DNA of 64,000 nt from Blastopirellula marina. Lineage in GTDB: Bacteria; Planctomycetota; Planctomycetia; Pirellulales; Pirellulaceae. Under the pieces are notes generated by a model. The model was not told the DNA's origin and did no database searches. It saw only the letters and a program-made list of their open reading frames with translations. A program made the position numbers and the translations under genes. The stretch spans positions 434,001 through 498,000 of the forward strand of contig NZ_PUIA01000017.1 in assembly GCF_002967715.1 (NCBI RefSeq), read 5' to 3'. Below, in pieces: positions 16,984 to 26,041 of this stretch (positions are counted from its first letter, which is position 1; each line of letters starts with the position of its first letter).

Positions 16984-17961
16984 CTATTCGTAGATGGGAA
17001 AGAAGGTGTTGAAGGCCGCTTCGCAAAAGTGCCCGGGATCGTTGAAGCGACGGTTCTGATTCAATGCCGACAGGTCGGACATCTGGTCTTTCGTCAGATC
17101 GAAGTCAAATATTGCCGCGTTTTCGAGTAAATGTTTTTCGCTGCTCGCTTTGGGAATCACAATCGTCCCGCGCTGCACCGCCCAGCGCAGCAGGACCTGC
17201 CCTGGCGTCTTGCCAGTTTCCTTCGCGATCGATTGAACCAACGCGTGATCGATCAGCGACTCGCTTTGCTCGGCCATGCCCAGCTGAAAATACGAACTGG
17301 GACCGAAGGAAGAGAACGCCGTGACGGCGATCTCTTCCTGGGCGCACCAGCGCAGCAGTTTCTCTTGCGTTAGACGTGGATGGAGTTCGACCTGCAGCAC
17401 GCTCGGACGAATCTTCGCGTACGAGAGCATGTCGCGAATCAGCGACACGCCGAAGTTGCACACGCCAATGTTCTTGGCCAGGCCGGCATCGACCAGCGAC
17501 TCCATCGCTTCCCAGGTTTCGCGGACCGGAACCGCTTCGGTCACCATGCCAGGGTTCTCGGCCGAAGGGTCGTTGAACCACTCTGGCGGATAGCGATCTT
17601 CAAAAGGAACGAACTTCAGTGCGATTGGGAAGTGAATCAGATACAAGTCGACATAGTCGATACCCAGATCGCTGAGCGTCTTCTCACACGCGGGTCGAAC
17701 GTGCTCTTGGGCGTGGTAGGTGTTCCACAGTTTGGAGGTGATCCACAGTTCGTCCCGCGTAGCGATTCCTTCGTCGATGATTCGCTTGAGGCCTTGTCCG
17801 ACTTCTTTTTCGTTGCCGTAGTCGCACGCACAATCGAAGTGGCGGTACCCTGCTTTGGCCGCGGCCACAATCACATCGGCACATTGCGACTTGTCGATCT
17901 TCCAAGTACCGAGCCCCAGCATGGGCATGGGAGAACCGGTGTTGAGCGTTTGCGTATTCAT
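16984..17961 (-). CDS. Aldo/keto reductase (AKR, xylose/aldose-reductase-like)
   Basis: A 325-residue NAD(P)H-dependent aldehyde/ketone reductase. With the ATG at 17961 the catalytic tetrad falls at Asp43, Tyr48, Lys77 and His110, the canonical aldose-reductase numbers, which supports this start over the ATGs upstream. Key segments: GYRHFDCACDYGNEKEVGQG, WITSKLWNTYH, YLIHFPIALKFVPFEDRYP, TAFSSFGPSSYF and the cofactor segment IVIPKASSEKHL. FVPF...YPPEW and AFSSFGP resemble D-xylose reductases. Co-transcribed with the antiporter (6-bp gap). Sugar-reductase activity is inferred from similarity only. Confidence 0.9.
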   Translation of the reverse strand: MNTQTLNTGSPMPMLGLGTWKIDKSQCADVIVAAAKAGYRHFDCACDYGNEKEVGQGLKRIIDEGIATRDELWITSKLWNTYHAQEHVRPACEKTLSDLGIDYVDLYLIHFPIALKFVPFEDRYPPEWFNDPSAENPGMVTEAVPVRETWEAMESLVDAGLAKNIGVCNFGVSLIRDMLSYAKIRPSVLQVELHPRLTQEKLLRWCAQEEIAVTAFSSFGPSSYFQLGMAEQSESLIDHALVQSIAKETGKTPGQVLLRWAVQRGTIVIPKASSEKHLLENAAIFDFDLTKDQMSDLSALNQNRRFNDPGHFCEAAFNTFFPIYE

Positions 17962-18281
17962 AGTGGTGAGCCTGGGTAAAGGGGTCATCATCGTTGAGCG
18001 TGGGCCACTATAACACAATCAAATGCCCCTGTCGGCGATCCATCGGCAAGGATTCATGCAGGGCAGATCTTCATGGGTCAACTCGCACCGGCGGCGTAAC
18101 CATCCTTCGTTTTGCTATGACTTTGCCCTGAATTGGCTCTCCGGCTTGCATCGCGCGGATTTAGGAGCCAGAATCGTAATATCTCGCCCAAATTGCCAAA
18201 ATCTCGGAAAGCGACAAGCTGCCTGGATGCGGCCCTTTCCACCATCGATCCCATCGCATAAGTCACACGACGAGGAAGCCC

Positions 18282-19412
18282 ATGTTTGCCCGAATCGTTT
18301 TGTCCGCTTGTTTCGCCCTGGTCGGCGTCTCCTACATCGCTCAGCCTGCGCATGCGATCCCATTCTTCTGGGAAGTCTTCAACGAGAAGGTCGTCCCCGC
18401 CGATCCGAAGGAAGAACCGGCCAAGCAGTTCGCAGCCACCGCTACCGGGTCGAAGTGCAACGTCTGCCACATAGACGGTCAAAGTAAGAAGGAACGCAAC
18501 GCTTACGGCGCAGCCCTGGACGAACTGCTAGACAAAGCCAACTTCAGCAAAGAACGCCTGGAGAAGGAAAAGGACAAAGCCACCGAAGAAGTGGTCGCCG
18601 CGCTCGAAAAAGTGAAGACCATGAAGGTCAACAAGGAAAACGAGAAGTCTCCGACCTTCGCCGATAACATCACCGCCGGAAAGCTGCCTGCCGAGATCGC
18701 CAAGGCAGAACCGATGCCTGATCCCATGCCCATGCCAGAGCCTATGCCGGCGGAAACGACCGCCGAGCCAGCTGCTGGCTTGGTGCTCGATGCCGCGGCA
18801 CTCGACAAGCTGAAGGCCGACATCCGCAAGGAAGTCAAGGCCGAGCTCTCGACGCAGCTTCGCAAAGGAATGGCCGATGCGATCAAGACGCAGCTGCAGG
18901 TGATCGAGATCGTGAAGGCTCATCCGCTGGCTCCGGTCGACGACGCGACCGAAGAGGAAACGATCAAGCAGATCGTGGCTCGTGGTGGTCGCGTGAACGT
19001 GCTGGCCCAGAACTCGGACGAGAAGGTCGTCTCGTTTCACCTGAGCGACAAGCCCATCGATGACGAAGCATTGGCGCTGGTTCGCAAGCTACGGAACGTG
19101 GTCGAGATCAACGCTCGCGGAACCAACATCACCGACGAAGGGATCAAGCAACTGGTCGGCTTGCCGAACCTTCAGCGACTGAACCTGGCCAAGACGGGCG
19201 TCACCGACGCGGCCCTGATTTACCTGGTGCCACACGCGAAGCTGGAGTACTTGAACCTCTACGGCACGAAGGTCACCGACCAGGGCATCGATGTGCTGGC
19301 CAACCTGACCAACCTGAAGCATCTGTACCTCTGGCAAACGGGTGCCTCACAGGAAGGCGCGGACGCATTGGAATCGCAACTGACCGGGTTGAAGGTGAAC
19401 CTGGGAAGTTAG
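18282..19412 (+). CDS. Secreted heme c-binding / leucine-rich-repeat fusion protein
   Basis: A 376-residue exported protein: signal peptide 1-25 (ending QPAHA), then SKCNVCHIDG with a CXXCH heme-attachment motif at 59-63, a charged alpha-helical part (about 70-125), a Pro/Met-rich linker (EPMPDPMPMPEPMPAE), a second helical region (170-210) and a C-terminal LRR domain (about 225-376) with units such as LPNLQRLNLAKTGVTDAALI and HAKLEYLNLYGTKVTDQGID. One CXXCH with a nearby NAYG segment fits a single covalently bound heme. Good start: GAGGAAG upstream of the ATG. Only one Cys-pair exists; a distal Met ligand is not certain. Confidence 0.8.
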   Translation: MFARIVLSACFALVGVSYIAQPAHAIPFFWEVFNEKVVPADPKEEPAKQFAATATGSKCNVCHIDGQSKKERNAYGAALDELLDKANFSKERLEKEKDKATEEVVAALEKVKTMKVNKENEKSPTFADNITAGKLPAEIAKAEPMPDPMPMPEPMPAETTAEPAAGLVLDAAALDKLKADIRKEVKAELSTQLRKGMADAIKTQLQVIEIVKAHPLAPVDDATEEETIKQIVARGGRVNVLAQNSDEKVVSFHLSDKPIDDEALALVRKLRNVVEINARGTNITDEGIKQLVGLPNLQRLNLAKTGVTDAALIYLVPHAKLEYLNLYGTKVTDQGIDVLANLTNLKHLYLWQTGASQEGADALESQLTGLKVNLGS

Positions 19413-19442
19413 TGAGAGGCGAATAAGCCATCCGCTCTTGTC

Positions 19443-19477
19443 CCCTCTCCCTCGCAGGGAGAGGGCTAGGGTGAGGG
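19443..19477. repeat. Dispersed repeat, GAGAGGGCTAGGGTGAGGG family, copy 2
   Basis: Perfect 10-bp hairpin CCCTCTCCCT / AGGGAGAGGG with a CGC loop, followed by CTAGGGTGAGGG. Same family as 11945-11980. It lies 30 bases after the LRR gene stop and might also terminate its transcript. Confidence 0.7.
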
Positions 19478-19650
19478 TTTCTTGAGCGGTGTATAAATCA
19501 CATCGCCCTGAAGGTTCCTTCTAAACTCTCAACCTTCAGGACCGGCCTTCCAGGCCTTAGGACTTGAACACCTACTCCAAATTTCTGGCCAATAGAACGT
19601 GTCGTGGCTAAGCTGAAGGAAGTTCGACTTCCCTATTCGGAAAGATCGCG

Positions 19651-19947
19651 ATGCGATTCTCGCTGCGTAATTTACTGGTCCTCGTGTCGCTTTGCTTTCT
19701 GCTGCTGCCAGCAGTACGCCCCACCATCGAGTACGTCCAGCGGCAACGAGAGGAAGCACGTCGCCAAGACCGAATCGAACAACTGTTTCTGCAAAACTGG
19801 ACGCTGCCACGCGCACGATCCGTGTTTAGGGCAGAAGTTTGGAATGAAATGAAGCCGACTAATCTTCTTCCGGATTCAACCGCTGGTACGCTTCATCCGC
19901 CCACGGGGAATCAGGGTTTAGCTCCAAACACTTCTGCCAGTGACTAG
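19651..19947 (+). CDS. Short exported/membrane-anchored protein, possibly a remnant
   Basis: A 98-residue frame starting MRFSLRNLLVLVSLCFLLLP after a GGAAAG ribosome-binding sequence. The N-terminus is a clear signal anchor of the MRFSLRxLL type common in planctomycetes; the next part is basic and helical (EYVQRQREEARRQDRIEQLF). The last ~30 residues run antisense into the convergent BRCT-MerR gene (89 bp overlap) and look non-native, suggesting a truncated or decayed gene. Confidence 0.4.
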   Translation: MRFSLRNLLVLVSLCFLLLPAVRPTIEYVQRQREEARRQDRIEQLFLQNWTLPRARSVFRAEVWNEMKPTNLLPDSTAGTLHPPTGNQGLAPNTSASD

Positions 19948-21136
19948 CCGCTTCGCGCTCGCGGCCGAGTTCATCGAGCGTGCGGGCCAGGTGGTAGTGG
20001 GCGTCGCAGTAGTCGTCGTAGACTTCGATCGCTTCCCGCAGCGCGGTCACTGCTTCGACCAGTTGGCCTGACTCGGCCAGGACGCAGCCTAGGTTGGCCC
20101 GGGCTTCGATCATATCGGGGTCGAGCTCGATCGCCGTGTGGTAGCGCTCGATCGCGTTGTGCAGGTGCCCTGCCCGGTAGAGAAGTTCGGCCAGGCGGAA
20201 CGATCGTTCGGCATTGGCCCCGCCGATTGCCAGCGATGACCGCAGGCAGCGGATCGCTTCTTCCAGTTGCTCGTCGTCTTCGTAGTCGGCCGCCCTGGCA
20301 TCCCACTGCTCGGCCGTTTCGGGTTCGTAGCTGGCGGGATCGACTACGTTGAACTCGTCGGAGAAGTCTTCGTCGCGATCGAAGTCGAAACGCATCTGCC
20401 CGCCTGGTTCGACGAGCCCTTCCCCTTGTCGCAATAGAATGTCGCGACCTTCGACCATCACCGACAACTGCACCAGCGGACGCTGCACGTCGGGCAGGTA
20501 TTCCGAGATCGCCGATAGCTGACGTTCGATCCGATCGGGCGACAGGCCCGAAGCCAACATCGCGGCCAATTGCTTGGCGGTGGCGACCTCTCGGTAGTCG
20601 AAGTACGGCAGGCTGCGAACCTGGCGGGCCGGAACGATCAGCCCGCGGCGATGCCAACGGCGGATGATCGATTTGGAAACCCCCAACAGGTCCGATAGCA
20701 TCGCCGGCGTATACAGGCGATGTAGCTTTTGATGCGGTTCGATCAGCCCGAGCCACTGCCAGAGGGTGGTTTCGCTGATAAATTTCAGATCGCCAGCGGC
20801 TGCTTTTTCCTGCAGCTCCGGCGAGATGCCCTGATCTCCCAGGCCGGTCAGATCGTTCTCGCCGAAGACGATGACATCGACCCGCTCGTCGATTTTATCG
20901 CTGGGGGTGGCATCCGCCTCGCGCAGGGCCGTAAAGACCTCGCGCCGCGTCATACCGGCGAGTTTGCCGACAATCGCGACTCGCTTGCCCGACAGATCGC
21001 CGGTTTCGTTCGATTTGGCCCAGTCCGTTGCCACGTGCCACCATCCCAGAAAGCGGGCTGCCCTGGCAGGTTCCAAGTGTGGGAAAAAGCTCCAGCAAAC
21101 CCTTACGTTCTCTTCGGTTAAGGGTACTGTAACCAA
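19859..21136 (-). CDS. BRCT - MerR HTH - TPR fusion protein
   Basis: A 425-residue protein joining three modules. Residues about 45-100 (LSGKRVAIVGKLAGMTRREV to RVDVIVFGEND) read as a BRCT domain like that of DNA ligase LigA. Residues about 140-210 (LYTPAMLSDLLGVSKSIIRR, WHRRGLIVPARQVRSLPYFD, REVATAKQLAAML) form a MerR-type winged HTH. Residues about 285-420 are TPR units, e.g. AIERYHTAIELDPDMIEARA. It is predicted to be a cytosolic DNA-binding regulator with protein-interaction domains. The start is TTG at 21136; no ATG exists before the BRCT. Effector ligand and targets unknown. Confidence 0.75.
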   Translation of the reverse strand: MVTVPLTEENVRVCWSFFPHLEPARAARFLGWWHVATDWAKSNETGDLSGKRVAIVGKLAGMTRREVFTALREADATPSDKIDERVDVIVFGENDLTGLGDQGISPELQEKAAAGDLKFISETTLWQWLGLIEPHQKLHRLYTPAMLSDLLGVSKSIIRRWHRRGLIVPARQVRSLPYFDYREVATAKQLAAMLASGLSPDRIERQLSAISEYLPDVQRPLVQLSVMVEGRDILLRQGEGLVEPGGQMRFDFDRDEDFSDEFNVVDPASYEPETAEQWDARAADYEDDEQLEEAIRCLRSSLAIGGANAERSFRLAELLYRAGHLHNAIERYHTAIELDPDMIEARANLGCVLAESGQLVEAVTALREAIEVYDDYCDAHYHLARTLDELGREREAASHWQKCLELNPDSPWADEAYQRLNPEED

Positions 21137-21237
21137 GGCTGATAGACTAGGCCCAGAAGCTTCGTAACCTTGTTTCGTGGCACCAGATCGATTACCTATG
21201 AAGGCTCTCCTATCCTTTGTCTGATTGTGAGTTTGCG

Positions 21238-22692
21238 ATGTCTCGGATCGGAATTTTTGCCCTCTTAATGTCCAGCGTGTGGGTGGCCAGCGCCGCGGCC
21301 GAGAACAACTACAACGTGCTATTGATCGCCGTGGATGATTTGCGGCCTGAGCTGGGGTGTTATGGTCGCAGCCCTACGGTCAGCCCTTCGCTGGATGAAC
21401 TGGCGAAACATTCGACCGTCTTTCGCAATCATTTCGTCCAGGTCCCCACGTGTGGTGCTTCGCGATTCGCACTGCTTACCGGACGCAGCCCCGGCAAGAC
21501 TGGCGCGCTGGGGAACGAAGCGCTGTACACCGGCAAGACAGCTCTTTCTCAGCAGCAGTTGCCGGGGGCTCAGTCGCTACCGGAACTCTTCCGCCGCAGC
21601 GGTTATCACACGACGCTGATTGGTAAGGTATCGCACACAGCCGACGGTAAGGTGTACGCCTACAACGGGCAGGGAGACGGCCGCGACGAACTGCCGCATG
21701 CCTGGGATGACCTGGCAACCCCCTATGGACCCTGGAAGCGTGGCTGGGGAATCTTCTTCGCTTATGCCGATGGCAAGCACCGCGAAGACGGCCAAGGACA
21801 CTCGGACCTGATGGAGTTCACCGCCGAAAAGGACAACGAACTTCCTGACGGCATGATGGCCGAGACAGCGATCGAAAAGCTGAAGGCCTATGGCAAGAGC
21901 AAAGAGCGTTTCTTTATGGGGCTAGGGTTCTTCAAGCCGCATCTTCCTTTCGTGGCAACGAAGCAGGACTGGGAAGCGGTCGACGCGATGGACATCGCCC
22001 CGGCACCGCACGGCACTAAGCCTGATACGGCTTATTGGCATTCATCGGGCGAGTTCTACAAGTACAAAACAGACTACCCCAAGACCAATCCGCTGGCGAA
22101 AGAAGATCAGATCACCGCTCGCAAAGCGTATCTGGCGTGCGTTCGCTATACCGATCGGCAAATCGGCAAGGTGCTGGCAGCGCTCAAGGAGACTGGGCTG
22201 GAGGACTCCACGATTGTCGTCGTATGGGGAGATCATGGTTGGCATTTGGGGGAAAGCGCCCTGTGGGGCAAACACGCTTCGCACGAACGGGCACTCAACA
22301 GCCCGCTGTTGATTAAAGTGCCTGGCGTGACCGACAAGGGAACGATGACCACGGCCCTGGCCGAAACGCTAGATATTTATCCGACCCTTATGCAGCTGTG
22401 CGATCCGAAGTTCAAACAGACACAGCACCCGCTGGACGGCGTGAGCCTGGCATCGGTCGTGCAGGGAACGGACGAGAAGGCTCGCGACGTCGCGGTCAGT
22501 TATTGGCGAAGCAATCAAATCAGTATTCGTGATGACCAGTACCGGTTGATCGTGCAGATGCAAAAGGGAAAGCCACAAAACATCGAGCTATACAACATTC
22601 ACGAAACGCCTGATCCGGTTGTGAACCTGGCGGTCGAGAAGCCGGATGTTGTCTCGAAGTTGCTCCAAGCCGTGCAGGATGCCTCGCCGTAA
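21238..22692 (+). CDS. Secreted arylsulfatase, iduronate-2-sulfatase type
   Basis: A 484-residue alkaline-phosphatase-superfamily sulfatase. Signal peptide about 1-20 (SSVWVASAAA). Metal ligands Asp33/Asp34 in LLIAVDDLRPELGCYG; the catalytic formylglycine precursor is Cys72 in VPTCGASRFALLTGRSP (C-x-A-x-R type). Other blocks: KPHLPFVA, VVWGDHGWHLGESALWGKH, ALNSPLLIKVPG. It is likely to desulfate polysaccharides in the periplasm or outside; needs a formylglycine-generating enzyme elsewhere. The start is the ATG with a proper signal, seven codons inside the longest frame. Its stop overlaps the corA start by one base (TAATG). Confidence 0.93.
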   Translation: MSRIGIFALLMSSVWVASAAAENNYNVLLIAVDDLRPELGCYGRSPTVSPSLDELAKHSTVFRNHFVQVPTCGASRFALLTGRSPGKTGALGNEALYTGKTALSQQQLPGAQSLPELFRRSGYHTTLIGKVSHTADGKVYAYNGQGDGRDELPHAWDDLATPYGPWKRGWGIFFAYADGKHREDGQGHSDLMEFTAEKDNELPDGMMAETAIEKLKAYGKSKERFFMGLGFFKPHLPFVATKQDWEAVDAMDIAPAPHGTKPDTAYWHSSGEFYKYKTDYPKTNPLAKEDQITARKAYLACVRYTDRQIGKVLAALKETGLEDSTIVVVWGDHGWHLGESALWGKHASHERALNSPLLIKVPGVTDKGTMTTALAETLDIYPTLMQLCDPKFKQTQHPLDGVSLASVVQGTDEKARDVAVSYWRSNQISIRDDQYRLIVQMQKGKPQNIELYNIHETPDPVVNLAVEKPDVVSKLLQAVQDASP

Positions 22693-23774
22693 TGAAATTA
22701 CCGATAGATCTGCAGTTCCTGAGACGTCCTTTCGAACGCCGCACGCCGCCTGGTTCTGCACCGGGGACGGCATCGAAGCCGGAAGAGGAAGTCGCCAGCC
22801 GCATCCATGTCCTGGCGTTCGGCCCGGATGATTTCGAGGAAACCGAGATCGATAGTGTCGAAGAGGCACGCGATTACCTGGGCAGCTATGACGTGACATG
22901 GATTCACATCCACGGGCTGGGCAACACGGCGCAGCTGCGGCAGTTGGCCGATATGTTCGATCTGCATCCGCTGGTCTACGAAGACATCCTGCATCCCCAT
23001 CAACGGGCCAAGGCCGAAGAATATGGCGACTATGCTTTTATTGTCGTACGGATGGTGGAAATTCATCCCCATCTCGATACGCAGCAACTGAGCATGGTCG
23101 TTGGCGATAACTTTCTGCTGAGTGTCGAGGAAGCCAGCGGCCACGATCGTTTAGAGCCGGTCCGCGAGCGTCTGCGAAATCGCATTGGTCGCATTCGACA
23201 GATGAATTCTGATTACCTCTCGTATGCCCTGATGGACTCGGTGATCGACCACTATTTTCCCGTGGTCGAATCGTTTGGTGACCGGCTGGACGTGCTCGAC
23301 GATCCTCTGGCCGCTGGGTACACGCACGACATCATTCCCCAGATCCAGAAAATTAGTAGCGACCTGTTAACCATACGCCGCAACTTGCTTCCTCACCGGG
23401 AAGCGATTCGCAATATGATGGGGGCACGCTTTACGCGATATTCCGACAATACGACCGTCTTCCTCCGCGACGCCGACGACCACACCTCGCAGTTGCTCGA
23501 TGCGATCGATGCCTACCGGCAGATATGCTCGGATATGCGTGACTTCCACTTCGCGCTGACCAGCCAGCGAGCCAACGAAGTGATGAAAACACTGACGATC
23601 ATCGCCACGGTCTTCATCCCCCTGAGCTTCATCGCCGGTGTTTACGGGATGAACTTCCACTACATGCCGGAACTCGCCTGGCCCTGGGGCTATGGATTCG
23701 CCTGGGCCGTGATGCTGAGCGTGGCCGGGGGGCTCATGGCGTGGTTCTATACTCGCGGTTGGTTCAAGGAATGA
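22692..23774 (+). CDS. corA: CorA family magnesium/cobalt channel
   Basis: A 360-residue inner-membrane divalent cation channel. The GMN signature of the pore is at 319-321 in GVYGMNFHYMPE, flanked by two C-terminal membrane helices, with the typical short basic end TRGWFKE. The large N-terminal cytoplasmic domain carries WIHIHGLGNTAQLRQLADMF and HPLVYEDILHPHQRAK, family hallmarks. Its ATG overlaps the sulfatase stop by one base, so translational coupling is likely. The gene symbol follows the family; Mg2+ versus Co2+ preference is not shown. Confidence 0.93.
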   Translation: MKLPIDLQFLRRPFERRTPPGSAPGTASKPEEEVASRIHVLAFGPDDFEETEIDSVEEARDYLGSYDVTWIHIHGLGNTAQLRQLADMFDLHPLVYEDILHPHQRAKAEEYGDYAFIVVRMVEIHPHLDTQQLSMVVGDNFLLSVEEASGHDRLEPVRERLRNRIGRIRQMNSDYLSYALMDSVIDHYFPVVESFGDRLDVLDDPLAAGYTHDIIPQIQKISSDLLTIRRNLLPHREAIRNMMGARFTRYSDNTTVFLRDADDHTSQLLDAIDAYRQICSDMRDFHFALTSQRANEVMKTLTIIATVFIPLSFIAGVYGMNFHYMPELAWPWGYGFAWAVMLSVAGGLMAWFYTRGWFKE

Positions 23775-24021
23775 GCTACCGGAACAAACCCATAGATAGC
23801 AGGGGTTATCCATTAAAACTGAGTTAACCCTCTCCTCGGTGTACGTTTTACGCGTAAGACTTTAGATTGAATTTCGATTCACCTCTGTTGAGGGGGGTGA
23901 AAACCGATTAATCTGGGACGAGTCCTCGTCTTAGCGCAAGTTGTTGCGTTAGACTGGAGATAACTCATCTGACGGCAAATGTTTTCCCAGGCCGCACTTA
24001 CAAGGATAGAAAAGCTCCTCG

Positions 24022-24963
24022 ATGGTAGCTCCGTGGAATACCGAGGCGATCGACTCGCAATTCAAAGTCGTCACGCCTGAGAACATCGCGTTCAACTACC
24101 AGGTCGCCGGACCATTCCGTCGGTTGCTTGCTTTTCTATTGGATCTGGCCATTCGCGCTGCGGTCATTCTGGCCTTCTTCATTGTGTTGAGTATCGCGGG
24201 AGTCGGCAGCATCTTCGTCAGTGCCGGGCTCGAAGATCTGATGTTCGCCTTGATGACCTTGGCGGCGTTCTTCTTCAACTGGTTTTACATGGCCGCGTTC
24301 GAGTATTGGTGGAACGGCACCACGCCTGGTAAGTGGTTGCTGAATCTGCGAGTGACGACCGACGAAGGGGAACCGATCAATCTGTTTCAGTCGGCCGTGC
24401 GGAACTTGTTTCGCTATGTCGATATGTGGCCGATGGTCCCCCTCCCTTTCGCCGTGATGCGAGAAGAAATGACGCCCGAACCGGTCGTAGTGACGTTTCT
24501 GTTCGCGCTGATCGTACCCATTTTCAACCAGCGGTTTCAACGAATTGGCGATCTGGTTGCCGGAACCATGGTGGTCATTGAAGACCGTTCGTGGCTGATG
24601 AAGATCGCCAAGATCGAAGACGACCGGGCCCGTCTGCTGGCAGACTATATTCCCCCGAACTTCGTCGCTCCGCGCAGCATGGTCAAAGCGGTGGCCACGT
24701 ATGTCGAGCGTAGGCGATACTTCACCACCGCACGGCGGCGAGAGATCGCGCGGCACCTGGCCGAACCACTACTGGAAAAGTTTGGCCTGCCGGCTGATAC
24801 CAGCTACGATTTACTGCTCTGTGCATTGTATTATCGAACGTTCCTGTCGAAACACTCGGCAGACGGAACGAAAGAAGACTCGCAACTGTTAGGCGATTTG
24901 ACGCAACAGTCCAACCCCTATTCAGCGGCACCCAATTCACCGGTCACTGCCCAGTCGAAGTAA
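24022..24963 (+). CDS. RDD family membrane protein
   Basis: A 313-residue membrane protein with an RDD domain (about 30-190): AGPFRRLLAFLLDLAIRAAV (the R-x(n)-D signature), helices near 38-60, 70-92 and 150-170, and YWWNGTTPGKWLLNLRVTTD between them. The C-terminal 120 residues are soluble. First gene of the operon through 31977. The RDD function is unknown, although some members act in transport or ion homeostasis. ATG with AAGGATAGAAAAG upstream. Confidence 0.85.
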   Translation: MVAPWNTEAIDSQFKVVTPENIAFNYQVAGPFRRLLAFLLDLAIRAAVILAFFIVLSIAGVGSIFVSAGLEDLMFALMTLAAFFFNWFYMAAFEYWWNGTTPGKWLLNLRVTTDEGEPINLFQSAVRNLFRYVDMWPMVPLPFAVMREEMTPEPVVVTFLFALIVPIFNQRFQRIGDLVAGTMVVIEDRSWLMKIAKIEDDRARLLADYIPPNFVAPRSMVKAVATYVERRRYFTTARRREIARHLAEPLLEKFGLPADTSYDLLLCALYYRTFLSKHSADGTKEDSQLLGDLTQQSNPYSAAPNSPVTAQSK

Positions 24964-24976
24964 AGGAATCATCGCG

Positions 24977-26041
24977 GTGAAAGTTGCTCATCTGATCGAA
25001 AAACGACGCGTCTATTGGCAAGAGCTAGAGAATCTCTGCGCTCAGATGGCCAACTCGCGCAAGAAGACGATCGGGGCCCGCAACATCGCTCGCTTCGCGG
25101 CGCTGTATCGTGCCGCATGTGCCGACCTGGCGCTGGCCGACAGTTATCAGCTGCCACCCAATATCGTCGATTACTTGCACAAGCTGGTGGGGCGGGCCCA
25201 TGGCCAGCTGTACCGCAGCCGCCGCGTCGATTGGTCGAAGATCGGGGACATCCTCTTCCGACAAATCCCGCGCGAGATCTTCCAGGATCGCTGCGTACAA
25301 TTGACCTTCTGGCTGTTTTGGATGGTCTTTCTGCTGGCCGGCTTCATGGCCGCCAATCCCGATCGTTTTCCGAACTTCGCCGCCGATATCGTTGGGGCGG
25401 AAAACATCGACATGTACGAACAAATGTATGCCGACGCTCCCAGCTCGCGCAACAATGGCCCGACGGCTTCCGGTGCGGCGTTTTACGTGAATCACAATAC
25501 CGGCATCGGCATCAAGTGCTTCGTCGTCGGCATCACGGTAATCGGTGGGATTTGCGTGCTGCTGTACAACGCCGCGGTCCTGGGGGCGACGTTTGGACAC
25601 ATGGCAAGCCCTAACGTATCGGAAGAGGTCAGCGAACACTTCTTCGAGTTTGTGACCGCGCATGGCCCCTTCGAGTTAACAGCCATCGTGCTGGCTGCCG
25701 GAGCCGGGCTGCGGATCGGGTTCTCGTTGATCAGCCCCTACCATAAAGAAGAGTCACTACTGCCGGAAGAGCTTCCCGAAGGGGAAGAAAGCCTCTTCGA
25801 TAAGTCGCGCCGGGTTGCGTACGAACGAATCGATTCGCTGCGGATTGGGGCCAAGCGAGCGTTGCCGGTGATGGGTGCCTCGGCGATTTTATTTATTCTG
25901 GCGGCGATGATCGAAGCGTGGATCTCCCCTTCCTCACTCCCTGAGCAAGTGAAGCAAGTCGTGGCCATCTTCTGCAGTGGCCTGCTGATGGTCTACTTCA
26001 TCGTGCTCGGCTATCCGCGAAGGGAATCCGATGCAGCTTGA
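24977..26041 (+). CDS. SpoIIM-like (stage II sporulation protein M family) membrane protein
   Basis: A 354-residue protein with a soluble basic N-terminal region (KKTIGARNIARFAALYRAAC) and several C-terminal membrane helices: LTFWLFWMVFLLAGFMA, CFVVGITVIGGICVLL, ELTAIVLAAGAGLRIGFSLI, and a last one near ILFILAAMIEAWISPS. HGPFELTAIVLAAGAGLRIG is the diagnostic SpoIIM/DUF95 segment. The start is GTG at 24977 with AAAGGA nine bases upstream. SpoIIM itself drives engulfment septum remodelling in endospore formers; here it is only a family label. Overlaps the next gene by 11 bp. Confidence 0.85.
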   Translation: MKVAHLIEKRRVYWQELENLCAQMANSRKKTIGARNIARFAALYRAACADLALADSYQLPPNIVDYLHKLVGRAHGQLYRSRRVDWSKIGDILFRQIPREIFQDRCVQLTFWLFWMVFLLAGFMAANPDRFPNFAADIVGAENIDMYEQMYADAPSSRNNGPTASGAAFYVNHNTGIGIKCFVVGITVIGGICVLLYNAAVLGATFGHMASPNVSEEVSEHFFEFVTAHGPFELTAIVLAAGAGLRIGFSLISPYHKEESLLPEELPEGEESLFDKSRRVAYERIDSLRIGAKRALPVMGASAILFILAAMIEAWISPSSLPEQVKQVVAIFCSGLLMVYFIVLGYPRRESDAA

